Origin: DATCSE01 sp036568605 | Lineage (GTDB): Bacteria > Pseudomonadota > Gammaproteobacteria > Burkholderiales > Burkholderiaceae_C | Length of the DNA stretch: 14,029 nucleotides | NCBI GenBank assembly: GCA_036568605.1 | Contig: DATCSE010000278.1 | Location: 1 to 14,029, forward strand | Direction: 5' to 3' | In this document: one piece after another, positions 6,016 to 14,029 of the stretch | How the letters are laid out: each line of letters starts with the position of its first letter | Numbering within the stretch: the first letter of the stretch is position 1 | Made by a program: the position numbers and the translations under genes | The notes under the pieces: generated by a model | Database searches by the model: none | The model's input: only the letters and a program-made list of their open reading frames with translations | What the model was told of the DNA's origin: nothing

Positions 6016-7242
6016 ATGCTGTTCCGACCGGACCGCCATGAGCCGCTGAACGCCGCGGCGTGGAGCGAAGGCGCGGCGCGCGAGACGATCCGCGCGATCG
6101 TCGACGACGCCTGCCGCAGCTACCGCGCCGACACGCTCTGGCCCACGCATCCGCGTGACGCCAGCGATGAGCCGCCCGGCCTCGAGCTGCCGCTGCCGGG
6201 GCTCTACAACGGCGCGGCCGGTGCGCTGTGGGCCTTGCGGCATCTGGCATCGCGCGGTGCGGCCGAGGCCCGCCTCGATCTGGACGCCGCGATCGCAGGC
6301 CTGCACGAGCACGCCCGGCGCTACCTCGAAGCCGCCGGGATGGAGCGGCCCTCGTACTTCCTCGGCGAATCCGGCGTGCTGCTGCTGCAGTGGTCGCAGC
6401 AGCGCTCGGCCGCGGTCGCCGATGCGCTGTTCGAACTGGCACGCAGCAACCTGCGCAACCCGGCACGCGAGGCGTTGTGGGGATCGCCGGGCACGCTGGT
6501 CGCCGTGCTGCATCTGCTCGAAGCGAGCGGCGAGCCGCGCTGGCAGGCGCTGCTGCGCGAGGGCGTGTCCATCCTGTGGGACCAGATGCACACGGCGCGG
6601 CACACGTCGCAGCCGGATCGCGAGGCCTGGATCTGGACCCAGGATCTGTACGGCAAGCAGGTCGACTACATGGGGGCCGGCCACGGTTTCGCCGGCAACC
6701 TCTTCCCGGTGTTGCGCGGCGCTCGCCGGCTGGACGACGACGTAGTGGCCGCGTTCGAGGCACGTGCCGCCGACACCCTGGCGATCGCCGCCTCGCGCGA
6801 GGAAGGACGGGTCAACTGGGAGCCGTCGTTCGATCCCGTCGCGAAAGGCTATCCGAGCCGTCCGCTGGTGCAGGACTGCCACGGCGCGCCGGGCATCGTC
6901 TGCCGCCTCGCGAGCGCCCGCCCACCGGTGCTGCGCGAGCTGCTGGTGCAGGCCGGCGAACTGATCTGGGCCGCCGGCCCGCTGAGCAAGCCGCCAGGCC
7001 TGTGCCACGGAACCGACGGCAACGGCTACGCATTCCTGAAGCTGCACGCGATGACCGGCGACGTCCGCTGGCTGGAGCGCGCACGCGCCTTCGCGATGCA
7101 TGCGATCCGGCAGTCCGACGCGCTGGCGGCCGAGCATGGCCAGCGCCGCTTCACGCTGTGGACCGGCGATATGGGGCTGGCCCTGTACCTGTGGGCCTGC
7201 ATCGCTGCGGACCCGTCGTTGCCGACACTCGACGTGTTCTGA
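6016..7242 (+). CDS. LanC-like protein (lanthionine synthetase C family), no lanthipeptide genes nearby
   Basis: A 408-residue protein with the seven-fold repeat of the LanC alpha/alpha-toroid. Glycine motifs recur at NGAAG (65-69), GESG (117-120), GSPG (156-159), GHGFAG (222-227), CHGAPG (288-293), CHGTDG (330-335) and TGDMG (383-387). The zinc ligands of the family, Cys288, Cys330 and His331, are all present, and His223 in GAGHG matches the active-site His of nisin cyclase. In lanthipeptide pathways LanC adds Cys thiols to dehydrated residues; the eukaryotic LANCL relatives add glutathione to dehydroalanine or dehydrobutyrine in proteins. No precursor peptide, LanB/LanM dehydratase, transporter or protease is in this window, so a LANCL-like or other thiol-chemistry role is the better guess. 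No strong ribosome-binding site is seen before this ATG. It lies 22 bases after scoB and converges with the next gene with a nine-base gap. Confidence 0.88.
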   Translation: MLFRPDRHEPLNAAAWSEGAARETIRAIVDDACRSYRADTLWPTHPRDASDEPPGLELPLPGLYNGAAGALWALRHLASRGAAEARLDLDAAIAGLHEHARRYLEAAGMERPSYFLGESGVLLLQWSQQRSAAVADALFELARSNLRNPAREALWGSPGTLVAVLHLLEASGEPRWQALLREGVSILWDQMHTARHTSQPDREAWIWTQDLYGKQVDYMGAGHGFAGNLFPVLRGARRLDDDVVAAFEARAADTLAIAASREEGRVNWEPSFDPVAKGYPSRPLVQDCHGAPGIVCRLASARPPVLRELLVQAGELIWAAGPLSKPPGLCHGTDGNGYAFLKLHAMTGDVRWLERARAFAMHAIRQSDALAAEHGQRRFTLWTGDMGLALYLWACIAADPSLPTLDVF

Positions 7243-7251
7243 CGACGAGAC

Positions 7252-8223
7252 TCAGTACTTGTCCGGCGACGTGGGCGGCGGTTTCGCCGTGCCCTTGGCG
7301 GTCGCCTGCTGATGCTGGATTTCCTTGCGCTTCATCGCGAGGTAGTCGTCGCGGCTCATCTCGCGCAGCTGGATCGGATAACGTTCCGCGCCGGCGTGCC
7401 ACTCGCTGAGCCGCCGCTCGAGCTGCTCGCCGGGCGGCAGCGTCGACGCGGTCAGGTACGCGTCGATCGCAAGGAAGTAGCGCATGCAGTTGCGCTCGAC
7501 CAGCCCGCGCACGTTGCCGATGTAGACCGGCGAGCCGTCGGGCTTGTGGTCGACCACGGTGAAGCCCACCTTGCTGCGGCCCAGCGTCGCCAGATACGCC
7601 TCCATCGCGACGCGGCCGCCCAGGCCCTGGCTGTAGCCGTACGACAGATGCAGGAAGCTGGACTTCGCGTCCAGCGGCAGCAGCTCCAGCACGATCAGGT
7701 AATTGCTGGTGCCCATCGGCCCGCTCTCGGCACGCAGCTGGACCTGCTGGTAGTCGGGGGTGGAGGCGACCACGCGGTAGCCGAAGTCGACCGATGCGGC
7801 GCTGTCGAGCGGCTGGTCGTACTTGCGGGTGGTCGCGACCGTCAGCAAAGGCGGGCCGGACGTGCTCCAGCGGCACATCTTCACGTCCAGGTGCAGCATC
7901 AGGATGTCGCACCAGTGCTCCATGCCGCGCAGCGCCGGCGCCGCGCTCGCGAACGGATGCTGCACGACGGCATAGACCTCGCCGCGCAGGTCGCCCTCGT
8001 TGTGCACCGATTCGATGTAGATCGGCCGGCCATAGGGGTTCGACGCCAGCGCCGCCTGCAGGCTTGCATGCCGGGCGCGCAGCGCGGCGGCGTCCTGTGC
8101 CAGCGAGGCCTGCGGCATCACGATCGCGAGGCAGAGCCAGAACCCGAACCGCGGCGGCCCAAACGACCGGCTCAGCCGTTGCTTGGCTGCTGCGATGACC
8201 TGGATGGCCGCCGTGCGGATCAT
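7252..8223 (-). CDS. Exported protein of unknown function
   Basis: I do not recognise this 323-residue protein. It has a basic N-terminus, a hydrophobic segment (FGFWLCLAIVMPQASLA, about 26-42) and a likely signal-peptidase site ASLA|Q near residue 42, so it is probably periplasmic. The 25 residues before the hydrophobic core are long for a signal peptide, but no better start exists. The ATG overlaps the pyrD stop codon as ATGA, which supports it and implies translational coupling. Cys105 and Cys117 (CDILMLHLDVKMC) could form a disulfide. The middle part (FLHLSYGYSQGLGGRVAMEAYL, then VERNCMRYFLAIDAYL) looks like a lipid-binding START/SRPBCC-type ending, but only loosely. The C-terminal tail is rich in Lys, Thr and Pro and probably disordered. 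Coding is well supported by length and signal peptide; the function is open. Confidence 0.85.
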   Translation of the reverse strand: MIRTAAIQVIAAAKQRLSRSFGPPRFGFWLCLAIVMPQASLAQDAAALRARHASLQAALASNPYGRPIYIESVHNEGDLRGEVYAVVQHPFASAAPALRGMEHWCDILMLHLDVKMCRWSTSGPPLLTVATTRKYDQPLDSAASVDFGYRVVASTPDYQQVQLRAESGPMGTSNYLIVLELLPLDAKSSFLHLSYGYSQGLGGRVAMEAYLATLGRSKVGFTVVDHKPDGSPVYIGNVRGLVERNCMRYFLAIDAYLTASTLPPGEQLERRLSEWHAGAERYPIQLREMSRDDYLAMKRKEIQHQQATAKGTAKPPPTSPDKY

Positions 8224-9272
8224 CTAGCCGAGCTCGCCAGCGCGCGCGCCGCGTCGTGGATCAGCGCGGGGCCTTTGTAGATGAACCCGGTGTAGACCTG
8301 CACCAGGTCGGCACCGGCGGCGATCTTGGCCCGCGCATCGGCCGCGCTCAAAACGCCGCCGACGCCGATGATCGGGTAGCCGGGGCCCAGCGCCGCGCGC
8401 AGCGCCTGGATCACGCGGTTCGAGGCTGCGAACACCGGCGCGCCGGAGAGCCCGCCGGCTTCCTCGGCATGCGGCAGGCCCTGCACCGCGTCGCGCGCGA
8501 TCGTCGTGTTGGTCGCGATCACGCCGTCGATCTCGTTGGCGCGCAGCGTCGCGGCGATCACGCCGACCTGCGCGTCGTCGAGGTCGGGCGCGATCTTCAC
8601 GAAGACCGGCACGCGGCGGCCGTGCGTCGTCGCAAGCCGGGTGCGGCGCTCGCGTATCGCGCCGAGCAGGGCATCGAGCGCCGCGTCGCTCTGCAGCGCA
8701 CGCAGGTTCTTCGTGTTCGGGCTCGAGATGTTGACCGTCACGTAATCGGCATGCGGGTACACGCCGTCCAGGCAGGCGAGGTAGTCGTCGACTGCACGCT
8801 CGATCGGCGTCGCGGCGTTCTTGCCGATGTTCAGCCCGAGGATGCCGCCGCTCGCGCGAAAGCGTGCGCGCTTGACGTTCGCGATGAATGCGTCCAGCCC
8901 GTCGTTGTTGAAGCCCAGCCGGTTGATCAGCGCGTTCGCCTGCGGCAGCCGGAACATCCGCGGCTTCGGGTTGCCGCTCTGCCCCTTGGGCGTGACGGTG
9001 CCGACTTCGATGAAGCCGAAGCCCATCGCGCCGAGGCCGTCGATGCAGCGGCCGTTCTTGTCCAGGCCGGCGGCCAGGCCGATGCGGTTCGGAAAGCGCA
9101 ACCCGGCGATCGTGACCGGGTCGTCGACCCGCCGCTGCGCCCAGGCGCACTGCAGCGGCGTGTTCTGCCATCGCGCCAGCGCGCCCAGCGTCAGCTCATG
9201 TGCATGTTCGGGATCGAGGCCAAAGAGAAACGGGCGGGCAAGCGGGTAAGGCAACAAGGACATGCGCGGCAT
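8220..9272 (-). CDS. pyrD: Dihydroorotate dehydrogenase (quinone), class 2
   Basis: Oxidises dihydroorotate to orotate in pyrimidine synthesis, passing electrons through FMN to ubiquinone at the inner membrane. It is 350 residues, with the class 2 N-terminal membrane-associating segment (LLPYPLARPFLFGLDPEHAHELT, about 6-28). FMN and substrate motifs are GLAAGLDKNG (65-74), GTVTPKGQSGNPKPRMFRLP (91-110), INRLGFNNDG (116-125), NISSPNT (181-187) with Ser184 as the catalytic base of class 2 enzymes, KIAPDL (226-231), NTT (255-257), GLSGAP (274-279), IGVGGV (302-307) and VYTGFIYKGP (326-335). Met4 at 9263 is an equally good start and fits the usual N-terminus better; neither has a clear ribosome-binding site. 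The stop overlaps the next gene (ATGA). fumC is head to head 38 bases away. Confidence 0.96.
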   Translation of the reverse strand: MPRMSLLPYPLARPFLFGLDPEHAHELTLGALARWQNTPLQCAWAQRRVDDPVTIAGLRFPNRIGLAAGLDKNGRCIDGLGAMGFGFIEVGTVTPKGQSGNPKPRMFRLPQANALINRLGFNNDGLDAFIANVKRARFRASGGILGLNIGKNAATPIERAVDDYLACLDGVYPHADYVTVNISSPNTKNLRALQSDAALDALLGAIRERRTRLATTHGRRVPVFVKIAPDLDDAQVGVIAATLRANEIDGVIATNTTIARDAVQGLPHAEEAGGLSGAPVFAASNRVIQALRAALGPGYPIIGVGGVLSAADARAKIAAGADLVQVYTGFIYKGPALIHDAARALASSAR

Positions 9273-9298
9273 TGTCGCAAAGGCATACTTCGCGCAAC

Positions 9299-9304
9299 AG
9301 GAGA
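9299..9304 (+). promoter_or_regulatory. Ribosome-binding site of fumC
   Basis: AGGAGA six bases before the ATG at 9311. It favours this start over Met16 (9356), although the family homology begins only near Met16. Confidence 0.75.
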
Positions 9305-9310
9305 TGAACC

Positions 9311-10732
<1,422 letters not shown>

Positions 10733-10739
10733 TCGCGGC

Positions 10740-11399
10740 ATGAACCAAGACGAACTGAAGGCGCTGGTCGGGCGCGCCGCGTTGGAATACGTCGTGCCGG
10801 GCAGCATCGTCGGCGTCGGCACCGGGTCGACGGTCAACTGCTTCATCGATGCGCTGGCCGAGATCAAGAGCACGGTACGCGGCGCGGTCTCGAGCAGCGA
10901 GAAGAGCAGCGAGCGGCTGCGCGCCCACGGCATCGCGGTGCTCGACGCGAACAGCGTGGAGACGATCCCGGTCTACATCGACGGCGCCGACGAGATCGAC
11001 CCGCAGGGCCACATGATCAAGGGCGGCGGCGCGGCGCTGACGCGCGAGAAGATCGTCGCCGACCTCGCCGAGCGCTTCATCTGCATTGCCGACGCATCGA
11101 AGCGGGTCGAGGTGCTGGGTGCGTTCCCGCTGCCGGTCGAGGTGATCCCGATGGCGGCGGCGCAGGTCGCGCGCCGGCTGCGTGCGCTCGGCGGCGAGCC
11201 GGTGCTGCGTGCCGGGGTCGTCACCGACAACGGCGGCCACATCCTCGACGTGCGCGGCCTGCGCATCACCGATCCGGTCGCGATGGAGCGCGAGATCAAC
11301 CAGTGGCCGGGTGTTGTCAGCGTCGGCATCTTCGCGCGCAACAAGGCGAGCGTCTGCCTGCTCGGCACGCCCCAAGGTGTGCAAACCCTGATCTTCTGA
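10740..11399 (+). CDS. rpiA: Ribose-5-phosphate isomerase A
   Basis: Interconverts ribose 5-phosphate and ribulose 5-phosphate in the non-oxidative pentose phosphate pathway. It is 219 residues, the same size as E. coli RpiA. The phosphate loop GTGST is at 27-31, SSEKSSERL at 52-60, and the active-site residues keep E. coli numbering exactly: Asp81 and Asp84 in DGADEID (81-87), Lys94 in KGGGAALTREK, and Glu103. The C-terminal part TDNGGHILD and INQWPGVVSVGIFA is typical. It starts seven bases after the fumC stop with no separate ribosome-binding site, so translation probably depends on the upstream gene. No promoter is seen between them. Identification is secure. Confidence 0.97.
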   Translation: MNQDELKALVGRAALEYVVPGSIVGVGTGSTVNCFIDALAEIKSTVRGAVSSSEKSSERLRAHGIAVLDANSVETIPVYIDGADEIDPQGHMIKGGGAALTREKIVADLAERFICIADASKRVEVLGAFPLPVEVIPMAAAQVARRLRALGGEPVLRAGVVTDNGGHILDVRGLRITDPVAMEREINQWPGVVSVGIFARNKASVCLLGTPQGVQTLIF

Positions 11400-11476
11400 C
11401 GACAGCCGCGGTGCACGTTTTGGTTCGACGCCGTCGAAAAAGCGCGTAACCTCGGGGCTGGCGTCTATGCCCAGCT

Positions 11477-11485
11477 GGAAGGAGG
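11477..11485 (+). promoter_or_regulatory. Strong ribosome-binding site of the small Lys-rich protein
   Basis: GGAAGGAGG ends three bases before the ATG at 11489; with GGAAGG as the pairing core the spacing is six. It is one of the best sites in the window and supports that this short gene is translated. Confidence 0.75.
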
Positions 11486-11488
11486 CCC

Positions 11489-11689
11489 ATGGCCAAACCG
11501 AACTATTCATTCGAAAAACGCCAGCGGGAACTGGCGAAGAAGAAAAAGAAAGAAGACAAGGCCCGCGAGAAGGCCGAGCGCAAGGCCGGCACCGGCAGCG
11601 GTGATGCCGATCAGGCCGTGCCCGCCGACGACGACGCGGACGAGCCGGTCGAGGCGACACCGCCCGTCGAAGGTCAGACGCCGCCCTGA
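11489..11689 (+). CDS. Small Lys-rich/acidic protein, conserved-looking, function unknown
   Basis: A 66-residue protein with a split charge pattern. Residues 9-32 are strongly basic and helical (KRQRELAKKKKKEDKAREK), and residues 38-62 are acidic and rich in Asp, Glu, Ala and Pro. The opening MAKPNYSFEKRQREL is, from memory, typical of small hypothetical proteins in betaproteobacteria. No domain, signal peptide or membrane segment is visible. A strong ribosome-binding site supports it as a real gene. It lies 89 bases after rpiA and converges with mnmC across 12 bases. The basic half might contact nucleic acid or the ribosome, but that is a guess from charge alone. Confidence 0.8.
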   Translation: MAKPNYSFEKRQRELAKKKKKEDKAREKAERKAGTGSGDADQAVPADDDADEPVEATPPVEGQTPP

Positions 11690-11701
11690 CCGATCGCTCG
11701 C

Positions 11702-13678
11702 TCAGACATCGGCGGAGCGCCGCAGCGCGCGCACGCCGAAGCGGGCCGGGTCGATCGCATCGCACAGGCTCGCGGCCAGCGGTGCGACGGCGTCCTCGAC
11801 GATCGCCGCCGCGAGCACCTGGGCGCCCAACGCCGACCATGTGATGCCGCGCGAGCCCAGCGCGGTGTACACGAACAGCCCCGGCACGCGGGGCACGAAA
11901 CGCACCTGATCCAGCCGTCTTGGGCCGTGTTGAGGCTGATCGGCCGCTGACCATGCCGGCACGGCGCCGACGACGGGCAGCCGGTCCGGTGCGGCGCAGC
12001 GCCAGGCCGTGCGGCCGCCAAGCTGCGCCTCATCGATCGTCAGGTGGGTGTGGCCGGTCAAGCGGCCCAACTGCGCGAGGTTCGCACGATGGTCTGCCGC
12101 GCGCACGGTCGGGTCCGGGTCGTCGGGGCACGATGTCGCGCCGAACGCGATGCGGCCGGCGTGCGGCGGCAGCAGATAGCCCGCGCCGGCGACAGGCACG
12201 CGCGTGACGAGGCCTGCTGGCGCAGTATCGGCGGCGACCCAGCTCAGCTGACCGCGTGTGGTCTGCAACGGCAGTCGCGCATCGGGCAGCAACCGGGCGG
12301 CCGACCATGCGTTCGCGACGACCAGCACCGGCGCCGCGGCGATCACATCACCGTGCGCATCCAGTGCCTGCCACCGGCCCGCGGCGTCGCGCCGCAGCGC
12401 ATGCACCTCGGTGTTGCCTTTAAAGCGCACCCGCGCACCGGCGCGCTCGATGAACGAGCGGGCGAGCCCGGCCGGATCGACCCAGCCGCCGCTCGGGTAG
12501 AACCAGCCCGGCGAAGCTTGCGCGATGCCGGCGAGTTCGGCGATCGCGTTCGCCGTCAGCGCCTGCGCATATGCGGGCGGCAGACCGAGTCGGGCCAGGA
12601 TCGCGCGCATCGCTTCGACCTCGGTCGCGTGCTCGAGCCGCACGAGGCCCGCGGTACTGCCCGCCGCACGATGCTCCGCCAGCGCTGTCGCGACCGCACG
12701 ATGCGCTTCGAACGCCGCGGCGCGGTTGAAGCGTGCATGGGTGCCCTCGTCGGCATTGATGATGCCGTGGAACAGGCCGGCCGGGTTGCCCGAAGCCTCG
12801 GACGCGATGTGTGCGCAACGATCGAGCAGCTGCGTCTGCCAGCCATGCTCGGCGAGCGCCCAGGCCGCCGCACACCCGGCCAGCCCGGCGCCGACGATCA
12901 GCGCGCGGCGTTCATCGGACGCGTCGCCTTGTGGCACGGCCGATGCACGACTCGGTGAGGTGCGCGGCACGAAGCGCGGCGCGTAGGTCGCGAGCGTGAT
13001 GTCGCGCTTGCCGCCGATGCCCGCGGCGAGCCGCACGTCGAACCCGGCGGAGGTCAGGTCGGCGCGCAGCGCGCTCGCAGCACTCCAGGTGGCAAGCGTC
13101 GCGCCGGGTGCCGCCAGCCGCGCCAGCGCGCGACAGACACGCTCGTCCCACATCCGCGGGTTGCGTGCCGGTGCGAAGCCGTCGAGGTAGAAGGCATCGG
13201 CATGCAGGCGCAGCTCGGGCAGCCAGTCCTGCACGTCGCCCAGCGCGAGCAACAGCCGGACGCGGCCGGCCTCGAACACGAGCTGGTGCAGATCCCGCGT
13301 CAGCGGGGGCCATGCGGCGACGAGCTGGTCGCTCAGCTCGCGCAGCGGCGAACCGTCGTGCGCGGCACGCAGATCGTCGCGCACCAGCGGGTGCCGCTCG
13401 ATCGAGACGAAGGTCAGTCGCTCGCAGCGCGCGGGATCATCGCGCCACGCCTGCCAGGTCGCGAGGAAGTTGTTGCCCAGCCCGAAGCCGGTCTCGGCGA
13501 TCACGAAGTGGCGCCGCGCGCCCCAACGCGCCGGCAGAGCATTGCCGTCGAGGAACACATGCCGGGCCTGCTGCAGCGCGCCGATGCGCGGGTGGTAGAC
13601 GTCGCCGTACTCGGCCGAACGCGGGATGCCGTCGGCATCGCGCTGCAGCGCGGCGGGCACGATGGGCGACGATTTCAC
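11702..13678 (-). CDS. mnmC: Bifunctional tRNA (mnm5s2U34) methyltransferase / FAD-dependent cmnm5s2U34 oxidoreductase
   Basis: Performs the last two steps of mnm5s2U synthesis at the wobble position of some tRNAs: the C-terminal FAD domain removes the carboxymethyl group from cmnm5s2U, and the N-terminal domain methylates nm5s2U with SAM. With the GTG start used here the protein is 658 residues (E. coli about 668). The N-terminal part has EYGDVYHP (about 23-30), the SAM loop ETGFGLGNNF (62-71) and YLDGFAPARNPRMW (164-177). The FAD domain begins IVGAGLAGCAAAWALAE near 261, with ASGNPAGLFHG about 295-305. The start follows from family N-termini (KSSPIVPA right after it) and from a GTGA overlap with the upstream stop; an ATG 42 bases further upstream would lie inside the other gene. 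Both domains are intact and in frame. Confidence 0.95.
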   Translation of the reverse strand: MKSSPIVPAALQRDADGIPRSAEYGDVYHPRIGALQQARHVFLDGNALPARWGARRHFVIAETGFGLGNNFLATWQAWRDDPARCERLTFVSIERHPLVRDDLRAAHDGSPLRELSDQLVAAWPPLTRDLHQLVFEAGRVRLLLALGDVQDWLPELRLHADAFYLDGFAPARNPRMWDERVCRALARLAAPGATLATWSAASALRADLTSAGFDVRLAAGIGGKRDITLATYAPRFVPRTSPSRASAVPQGDASDERRALIVGAGLAGCAAAWALAEHGWQTQLLDRCAHIASEASGNPAGLFHGIINADEGTHARFNRAAAFEAHRAVATALAEHRAAGSTAGLVRLEHATEVEAMRAILARLGLPPAYAQALTANAIAELAGIAQASPGWFYPSGGWVDPAGLARSFIERAGARVRFKGNTEVHALRRDAAGRWQALDAHGDVIAAAPVLVVANAWSAARLLPDARLPLQTTRGQLSWVAADTAPAGLVTRVPVAGAGYLLPPHAGRIAFGATSCPDDPDPTVRAADHRANLAQLGRLTGHTHLTIDEAQLGGRTAWRCAAPDRLPVVGAVPAWSAADQPQHGPRRLDQVRFVPRVPGLFVYTALGSRGITWSALGAQVLAAAIVEDAVAPLAASLCDAIDPARFGVRALRRSADV

Positions 13679-14029
13679 GCGGCGCTGCCTTCGAGGGTCG
13701 GCGACCAGCCGCCGAGCCATTCGAGCAGACGCGGTTGCGCCTCCATCAAGCCGCGGTACGCGAGCACCGCGGGGCTCATGCTGGCGAGCGCATCGTGCAG
13801 CCGGCGCGCGTGCTCGGCGCTGGCGATCGCCTCCGCCAGCGGCCGGCTTTCGATGTGGATCGTGAAGATCGCCTGGCGCTGCGCCGGCAGTGGGATGAAG
13901 GTCTGGTGCTCGGTGCGGAAGAATGCCTGCGCGACCAGCGCATCGGCCGACGCACCGGCGGGCCAGGCGACCCGCGGTCGGTGCAGCGGATGCTGCTGCA
14001 GCGCCGGGTCGGCGGTGACGGTCCAGACG
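13675..14029 (-). CDS. DUF3445 / heme-dependent oxidative N-demethylase family protein (5'-truncated by window edge)
   Basis: Only the last 117 codons are in the window; the start lies beyond base 14029. The reverse-strand reading includes VWTVTADPALQQHP, FRTEHQTFIPLP and QAIFTIHIESRPLAEAI, and ends LEWLGGWSPTLEGSAA. FRTEHQT.IPLP followed by an FTIH strand resembles the R-x-E-x-Q-T-L-x-x-L-P region of the DUF3445 family, known as heme-dependent oxidative N-demethylases. The frame is open across the whole segment and codon bias fits the neighbours. Its TGA overlaps the GTG start of mnmC (GTGA), so both are probably translated together. Since the heme-binding N-terminal part is not visible, substrate and activity cannot be judged. 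The family call rests on short motifs recalled from memory. Confidence 0.72.
   Translation of the reverse strand, partial: VWTVTADPALQQHPLHRPRVAWPAGASADALVAQAFFRTEHQTFIPLPAQRQAIFTIHIESRPLAEAIASAEHARRLHDALASMSPAVLAYRGLMEAQPRLLEWLGGWSPTLEGSAA

Noticed and set aside
6016..7242. Lantibiotic biosynthesis cluster
   Set aside because: Only a LanC-like gene is present; flanking genes are a CoA-transferase and an exported unknown, with no precursor peptide, dehydratase, transporter or immunity gene.
11424..11438. TTCGAC-GCC-GTCGAA hairpin after rpiA, considered as a terminator or operator
   Set aside because: Only six-base arms with no T-run; too weak to call as a terminator, and no second copy supports an operator.
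13679..13720. ATG at 13720 as the mnmC start
   Set aside because: It would place 14 residues within the DUF3445 coding region; the GTG at 13678 fits the family N-terminus and gives a four-base overlap.

Overview
The window looks like an ordinary chromosomal stretch of a high-GC betaproteobacterium, most likely of the order Burkholderiales. The basis is codon use strongly biased to G/C at third positions, housekeeping proteins of proteobacterial type (class 2 PyrD, class II FumC, RpiA, fused MnmC), an intergenic inverted repeat of the 'CTTCGACAAGCTC' type common in proteobacteria, and a small Lys-rich protein of a kind I associate with betaproteobacteria. I see no transposase, integrase, tRNA, rRNA, CRISPR array or phage gene. 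Genes are tightly packed. The largest non-coding gap is about 136 bases (3362-3497), so no stretch above 300 bases lacks a gene.

Layout from left to right. (1) 1-1190, minus: a 3'-truncated electron-transfer-flavoprotein:ubiquinone oxidoreductase, divergent from an SDR dehydrogenase (1296-2078, plus). (2) 2179-3361, plus: a YceH/DUF480 winged-helix protein, then a 4HBT/FadM-type acyl-CoA thioesterase whose 3' end runs into a 20-bp tandem repeat attached to a long inverted repeat (3331-3480). (3) 3498-4524, minus: a PaaI-type thioesterase followed by a PAS-LuxR regulator, convergent with the first thioesterase. (4) 4642-5993, plus: scoA-scoB, the two subunits of 3-oxoacid CoA-transferase. It is divergent from the PaaI thioesterase, and the shared upstream region carries a perfect 22-bp palindrome within a cluster of three TACGTA sites. 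(5) 6016-7242, plus: a LanC-like protein with all zinc ligands but no lanthipeptide genes nearby. (6) 7252-9272, minus: pyrD overlapping by ATGA a gene for an unrecognised exported protein. (7) 9311-11399, plus: fumC and rpiA, head to head with pyrD, then a 66-residue Lys-rich protein. (8) 11702-14029, minus: the end of a DUF3445 (heme-dependent oxidative N-demethylase family) gene overlapping by GTGA the bifunctional tRNA-modification gene mnmC.

Functionally, the left half is weighted to acyl-CoA metabolism: ETF-QO passes electrons from acyl-CoA dehydrogenases to ubiquinone, two hotdog thioesterases hydrolyse acyl-CoAs, and ScoAB activates acetoacetate. The right half is core metabolism (pyrimidine synthesis, TCA cycle, pentose phosphates) and tRNA wobble modification. 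I did not find a clear new multi-gene system. The items most worth following are the orphan LanC-like protein, the palindromic operator before scoA, the tandem repeat that has grown into a gene end, and the exported unknown protein coupled to pyrD.
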